Assembly (NCBI GenBank): GCA_964598695.1
Contig: CAZRDB010000103.1
Location: forward strand, 1 to 17,658
DNA: 17,658 nucleotides
Direction: 5' to 3'
From: CAZRDB01 sp964598695
Lineage (GTDB): Bacteria > Armatimonadota > Zipacnadia > UBA1398
The notes below the pieces were generated by a model. It saw nothing but the letters and a program-made list of their open reading frames with translations. It was not told the origin of the DNA and made no database searches. The position numbers and the translations under genes were made by a program. The first letter of the stretch is position 1. The number at the start of each line of letters is the position of its first letter. Shown here one piece after another: positions 14,689-17,658 of this stretch.

Positions 14689-16749
14689 ATGCAAGCAGTG
14701 CCTCGACCGGGGCGCCTCGCGTCCTGTTTGCTCGCACTCCTGACCGGAGGCGTGCTCATGGCCGCGTACGCCGACGACGCGCGCCCCTTCCAGGTCACCC
14801 CCACGCTGCCCACGATCGGCGACAAGACGCTCGTCGTCTGGGCCCGGCCGGCCAACACCGACCAGCGCGGCGGCAGCGCGCTCACGATCGAGCGGCGCGA
14901 GACGTTCGACGCCGTCGTGTTCGGCGAGCTTCGCCCCGGCTGCTGGATGGCCGGGAGCGACCTCTTCCGGCGCACACAGCAGGACCAGTCGGCCTACCCG
15001 GTCCATCCGCCAGGCGCCGCCACGGCCCCCGTGCGCCTCGCGATCGCCTACGAGGGCAACCAGGTGACCCTCTGGCGGGACGACGAGAGGGTCACCCGGT
15101 ACACGGTCGGAGCGGCGCAGTCGTTCGGCGACCAGAGCACGGTGCTGATCGGGCTCCGCCACCTCGCGCGGAGAGGCGCGCCGAACAGCCACTTCGCGGG
15201 GACGGTGTTCGAGGCGCGGATCTACGACCGGGCGCTCGCCGACGACGAGGTGCATGCCCTCCGGATGGACGAGGCGCCGGAGCGCGGGCTGATCGGGCGC
15301 TGGAGCTTCGACGACGGCACGACGCGCGATTCGACCGGCACCTTCCCCGACGGGATCCTCGAGGGCGGCGCCTTCATCGAGAACGGCGCGCTCCACCTCG
15401 ACGGTGTCGATGCCTTCCTCCGGACGCCCGCGGGGGTCACGTTCCCCTCGCCGATCCACTACCGTCCGAAGGAGGGCGTCTTCGGCGACCCGATCCCCTT
15501 CTACTGGGACGGCCAGTACCACGTCTTCTACCTGCAGGGCGGGGTGGGTCCCGTCCCGTGGCAGCACATCGTCTCCGAGGACCTCGTCCACTGGCGCGAG
15601 CTGCCCACGGCGCTCACGGTCGACGGCGCGCCCGATGGCCCCGACGGCGGCGCGATGTTCACGGGCAGCGTGATGGAGGCCGGCGGCACGTTCCACATCT
15701 TCTACACGGGCCACAACCCGAACAACCCGCAGGGCGTGGAGTTCGTCCGCCACGCGACGAGCAGCGACCTGATCACCTGGCACAAGGACCCAGGCTTCCA
15801 GGTCGGCCCCGATGGCGCGATCTACGCAACCGACGGCAACCGCCACTGGCGCGACCCGTACGTCTTCTGGAACGAGGAGGAGCAGACGTACTGGATGGTC
15901 GTCATCGCGACAGCCGCGGACGACCGCCGTGACGTGCAGGGGCTGCTCGCCTCGCCCGACCTCACGACCTGGACCCCCCAGCCTCCGCTGGCAGGCGCCC
16001 CTGGCCAGGAGTGCCCCGACCTCTTCCGCATCGGCGCCACCTGGCACCTGATCGGCGGGGGCTCGACCTCGTGGGCCGAGCACCCGCGCGGACCGTACCG
16101 GCAGACCGCGAGCCCGCTCGTGGACGCGCCCGGCGTCTACGCGGGGAAGCGGATGTTCGACGGGGCGCGCCACATCTGGGTCGGCTGGGCCTGGGAGGCG
16201 CCCTCGCTCGAGGACCGCGACCCCGACCGCACCTGGGGCGGGATGATGTGCCTCCCGCGCGAGCTGTACGGCGGGCCAGGCGGACTTCTGTGCTGCAAGC
16301 CGGCCGAGGAGGTCGTCCGGGCCTTCAGCCATACCGTGCTCGAGCGCTCGGCCGAGGATGGCCCGTTCGCTCTGCCCTTCCGCGCGGGGGTCCCGGGCGA
16401 TGCGCTGATCACCTGTGTGGCCGACTTCTCGCCCGGCGCCGAGCTGACGGTCGCGGTCCGCGAGCAGGCCGACACCGGCGAGGCCTACCCGTTCACGGTC
16501 CGGCCCTCGAAGAGCCAGATCGCGATCGGCACGCCCCAGGGCGAGTGGACGCGCGATGGCTGCGCGATCGACGCCGGGAGGCCCGTGAAGATCCAGGTCT
16601 TCGCGGTCGGGACGATGCTCGAGTGCTTCGTGAACGACACCTACGCGCTCACGCGGCGGATCTACGACCACGCGACGGGCCGCCTCGCACTGGAGGCGAC
16701 CGGCGGCGAGGTGACGATCCGCGGGCTCACGGTGCGGGTGGCGGAGTAG
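14689..16749 (+). CDS. Secreted GH32-like glycosidase (fructan/sucrose hydrolase family) with N-terminal LamG domain
   Basis: 686 residues; ATG 14689 is preceded by GGAGAGGGTGG and opens a signal peptide (cleavage near AYA-DD, about residue 28). A LamG-type domain (about 32-205) ends in ARIYDRALADDEV and is followed by a second LamG-like start (GRWSFDDGTTRDSTG). The five-blade catalytic propeller (about 255-540) shows the GH32 set. D267 in GDPIPFYWDGQYHVFYLQ is at the nucleophile position. W-HIVSEDLVHW follows, then FTGSV (324-328), D389 in WRDPYVFW (the RDP stabiliser) and E441 in QECPDLF (the EC acid/base motif). The nucleophile loop lacks the classic W-M-N-D-P-N-G form. A C-terminal beta-sandwich (about 560-686) matches the GH32 C-domain. 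Beta-fructosidase activity is the family default; the altered loop makes the substrate uncertain. Its 3' end overlaps the convergent gene by 23 bases. Confidence 0.87.
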   Translation: MQAVPRPGRLASCLLALLTGGVLMAAYADDARPFQVTPTLPTIGDKTLVVWARPANTDQRGGSALTIERRETFDAVVFGELRPGCWMAGSDLFRRTQQDQSAYPVHPPGAATAPVRLAIAYEGNQVTLWRDDERVTRYTVGAAQSFGDQSTVLIGLRHLARRGAPNSHFAGTVFEARIYDRALADDEVHALRMDEAPERGLIGRWSFDDGTTRDSTGTFPDGILEGGAFIENGALHLDGVDAFLRTPAGVTFPSPIHYRPKEGVFGDPIPFYWDGQYHVFYLQGGVGPVPWQHIVSEDLVHWRELPTALTVDGAPDGPDGGAMFTGSVMEAGGTFHIFYTGHNPNNPQGVEFVRHATSSDLITWHKDPGFQVGPDGAIYATDGNRHWRDPYVFWNEEEQTYWMVVIATAADDRRDVQGLLASPDLTTWTPQPPLAGAPGQECPDLFRIGATWHLIGGGSTSWAEHPRGPYRQTASPLVDAPGVYAGKRMFDGARHIWVGWAWEAPSLEDRDPDRTWGGMMCLPRELYGGPGGLLCCKPAEEVVRAFSHTVLERSAEDGPFALPFRAGVPGDALITCVADFSPGAELTVAVREQADTGEAYPFTVRPSKSQIAIGTPQGEWTRDGCAIDAGRPVKIQVFAVGTMLECFVNDTYALTRRIYDHATGRLALEATGGEVTIRGLTVRVAE

Positions 16750-17551
16750 GAGCCTCCCACGGCTCCGTATCCACGAGGTTGTCCTTGATGAGGTGCCCGG
16801 CATCGGGGTCGGCGACGATCGCGTCCTCCGCGTTGTGGCGGAGGATGTTGCCCGTCACGATCCAGCTCGCGCAGCCCCGGCCGAGAACCAGGGCCGACTT
16901 GTGCTGCGCGGTCGGCGGGTACCAGCTGAACACCTGGTTCGCGGAGAAGATCGTGTCGTGCGCGTCGTAGGCGACAACGGCCGAGCACTCCCGGAAGTGG
17001 CCCTCGGAGTTGGTGTGGATCGTGTTGCCCACGAAGGTGTTGAACCGGTTCCACTGGTCCGGGGCCTCGGGGTTGCCGATCACGATCGCGCTCGTGCGGC
17101 TCTGCTCGAGGCGGTTGTTCTCGATCCGGTTGTAGTCGGCCCCCGGCCCCAGCACGAGCGCCACGTCGTGGCCCCAGTGGTAGTTGAGCGCGTAGCTCCC
17201 CGCCGAGCAGTGCCGCAGCGCCGTACCGATCCTGGGCTGCGCCCCCGCGCCGCCGAACTGGTTCCCCGTGATGAAGAAGTCGTTGTTCCACAGGCAGTCG
17301 AGCTGCGCCCCCTGGTTGTCGATCAGGTGGCAGTCGCGCACTGAGTTGCTCGACATCGGCGCCTCGGCCACGCCCTCGTAGCGGATCCCACTCTCGCGGA
17401 ACGAGGAGATCCGGCAGCTCCGCACCGTGTTCGAGCTGCTCTGGCCGCGGTAGAGGATCCCGACGGTCGCCTGGCCGTCCCCCACGAGCATCAGGTCGGA
17501 GACGGTGCAGAAGCCGGCGTTCTCGAAGAAGACGGTCGCCGAGAAGATCAA
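16727..17551 (-). CDS. Right-handed beta-helix (NosD/pectate-lyase-3-like) protein, 5' end lost
   Basis: 275 codons of continuous frame. The chain is a series of N-x-I/V-x-x-N/C coils (NTVRSCRI, NSVRDCHLIDN, NRIENNRLEQS, NTFVGNTIHTN, WIVTGNIL), typical of the Beta_helix fold in carbohydrate-binding or lyase-like proteins. No catalytic triad is evident. The 5' end is not real: the apparent TTG at 17551 has no ribosome site, the chain begins in the middle of a coil, and an in-frame stop at 17570-17572 lies in unreliable terminal sequence, so the true start and any signal peptide are missing. The 3' end runs into the GH32 gene, ending in the Pro-rich APTPPPAP. Function is unknown; polysaccharide binding is an inference from the fold and neighbours. 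Confidence 0.8.
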   Translation of the reverse strand: MIFSATVFFENAGFCTVSDLMLVGDGQATVGILYRGQSSSNTVRSCRISSFRESGIRYEGVAEAPMSSNSVRDCHLIDNQGAQLDCLWNNDFFITGNQFGGAGAQPRIGTALRHCSAGSYALNYHWGHDVALVLGPGADYNRIENNRLEQSRTSAIVIGNPEAPDQWNRFNTFVGNTIHTNSEGHFRECSAVVAYDAHDTIFSANQVFSWYPPTAQHKSALVLGRGCASWIVTGNILRHNAEDAIVADPDAGHLIKDNLVDTEPWEAPTPPPAP

Positions 17552-17658
17552 GTACCAGCTGAATAATATCTAGTAGGATACAAAAACCCGGTGGTCCAAC
17601 CCATAAATGCCCCTTAACACCGGGGCCCCCCCAACCAGGGAAATGCCCCCAAACTTTG
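17552..17658. other. Anomalous contig-end sequence
   Basis: The last ~107 bases are far richer in A/T and homopolymers than the rest, contain stops in the frame of the adjacent gene and encode nothing recognisable. They begin with GTACCAGCTGAA, identical to 16919-16930, suggesting a misjoin or low-quality read end. Confidence 0.6.

Noticed and set aside
1..17658. A polysaccharide utilisation locus with SusC/SusD or a mobile island
   Set aside because: No TonB-dependent transporter, SusD lipoprotein, integrase, transposase or tRNA is present, and the enzyme specificities do not match one glycan.

Overview
The window looks like two or three contigs of a very GC-rich bacterial genome scaffolded together. 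There are two runs of exactly ten N (5075-5084 and 9018-9027), and the right end is anomalous. Several traits fit heterotrophic, glycan-degrading phyla such as Planctomycetota, Armatimonadota, Lentisphaerota/Verrucomicrobiota or Hydrogenedentota: secreted glycoside hydrolases with N-terminal LamG modules, right-handed beta-helix proteins, a PEP-CTERM protein and a BACON/PD40 lipoprotein. No marker gene here fixes the phylum. No tRNA, rRNA, CRISPR array, transposase or SusC/SusD-type transporter is visible.

Layout, left to right. On the minus strand: a GH95 alpha-L-fucosidase family enzyme cut by the left edge (1-2791), a strong GC hairpin (2861-2908), and a lipoprotein with two BACON-like domains and a six-blade PD40 propeller (2911-4542). 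Divergent from it, on the plus strand: a soluble multi-PAS hybrid histidine kinase with C-terminal receiver (4797-7353, holding the first gap), then a CE7-type acetyl-xylan esterase (7442-8722). Convergent with the esterase, minus strand: a secreted beta-helix protein holding the second gap (8770-10495), then a PEP-CTERM-anchored protein (10676-11584). A 436-bp divergent spacer with several strong inverted repeats (11585-12020) separates these from a plus-strand run: two translationally coupled FAD-dependent oxidoreductases of the geranylgeranyl-reductase/FixC superfamily (12021-13370 and 13367-14626) and a LamG plus GH32-like glycosidase (14689-16749). A minus-strand beta-helix protein (16727-17551) overlaps the GH32 gene tail to tail. 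The last ~100 bases look like unreliable contig-end sequence.

How the genes may work together. Seven of the ten gene products are predicted to be exported, or belong to families that usually are. GH95 (alpha-L-fucose/galactose), CE7 (acetyl groups) and GH32-like (fructosides) attack different linkages, so this looks like a loose secreted glycan-degradation neighbourhood rather than a single-substrate locus. The kinase has no DNA-binding output and no adjacent regulator, so its target is elsewhere. The best candidate for an undescribed unit is the coupled pair of divergent paralogous flavoproteins. The second is the beta-helix protein, whose last coils appear to be replaced or extended by a polygalacturonase-like segment, which could be biology or a scaffold misjoin.
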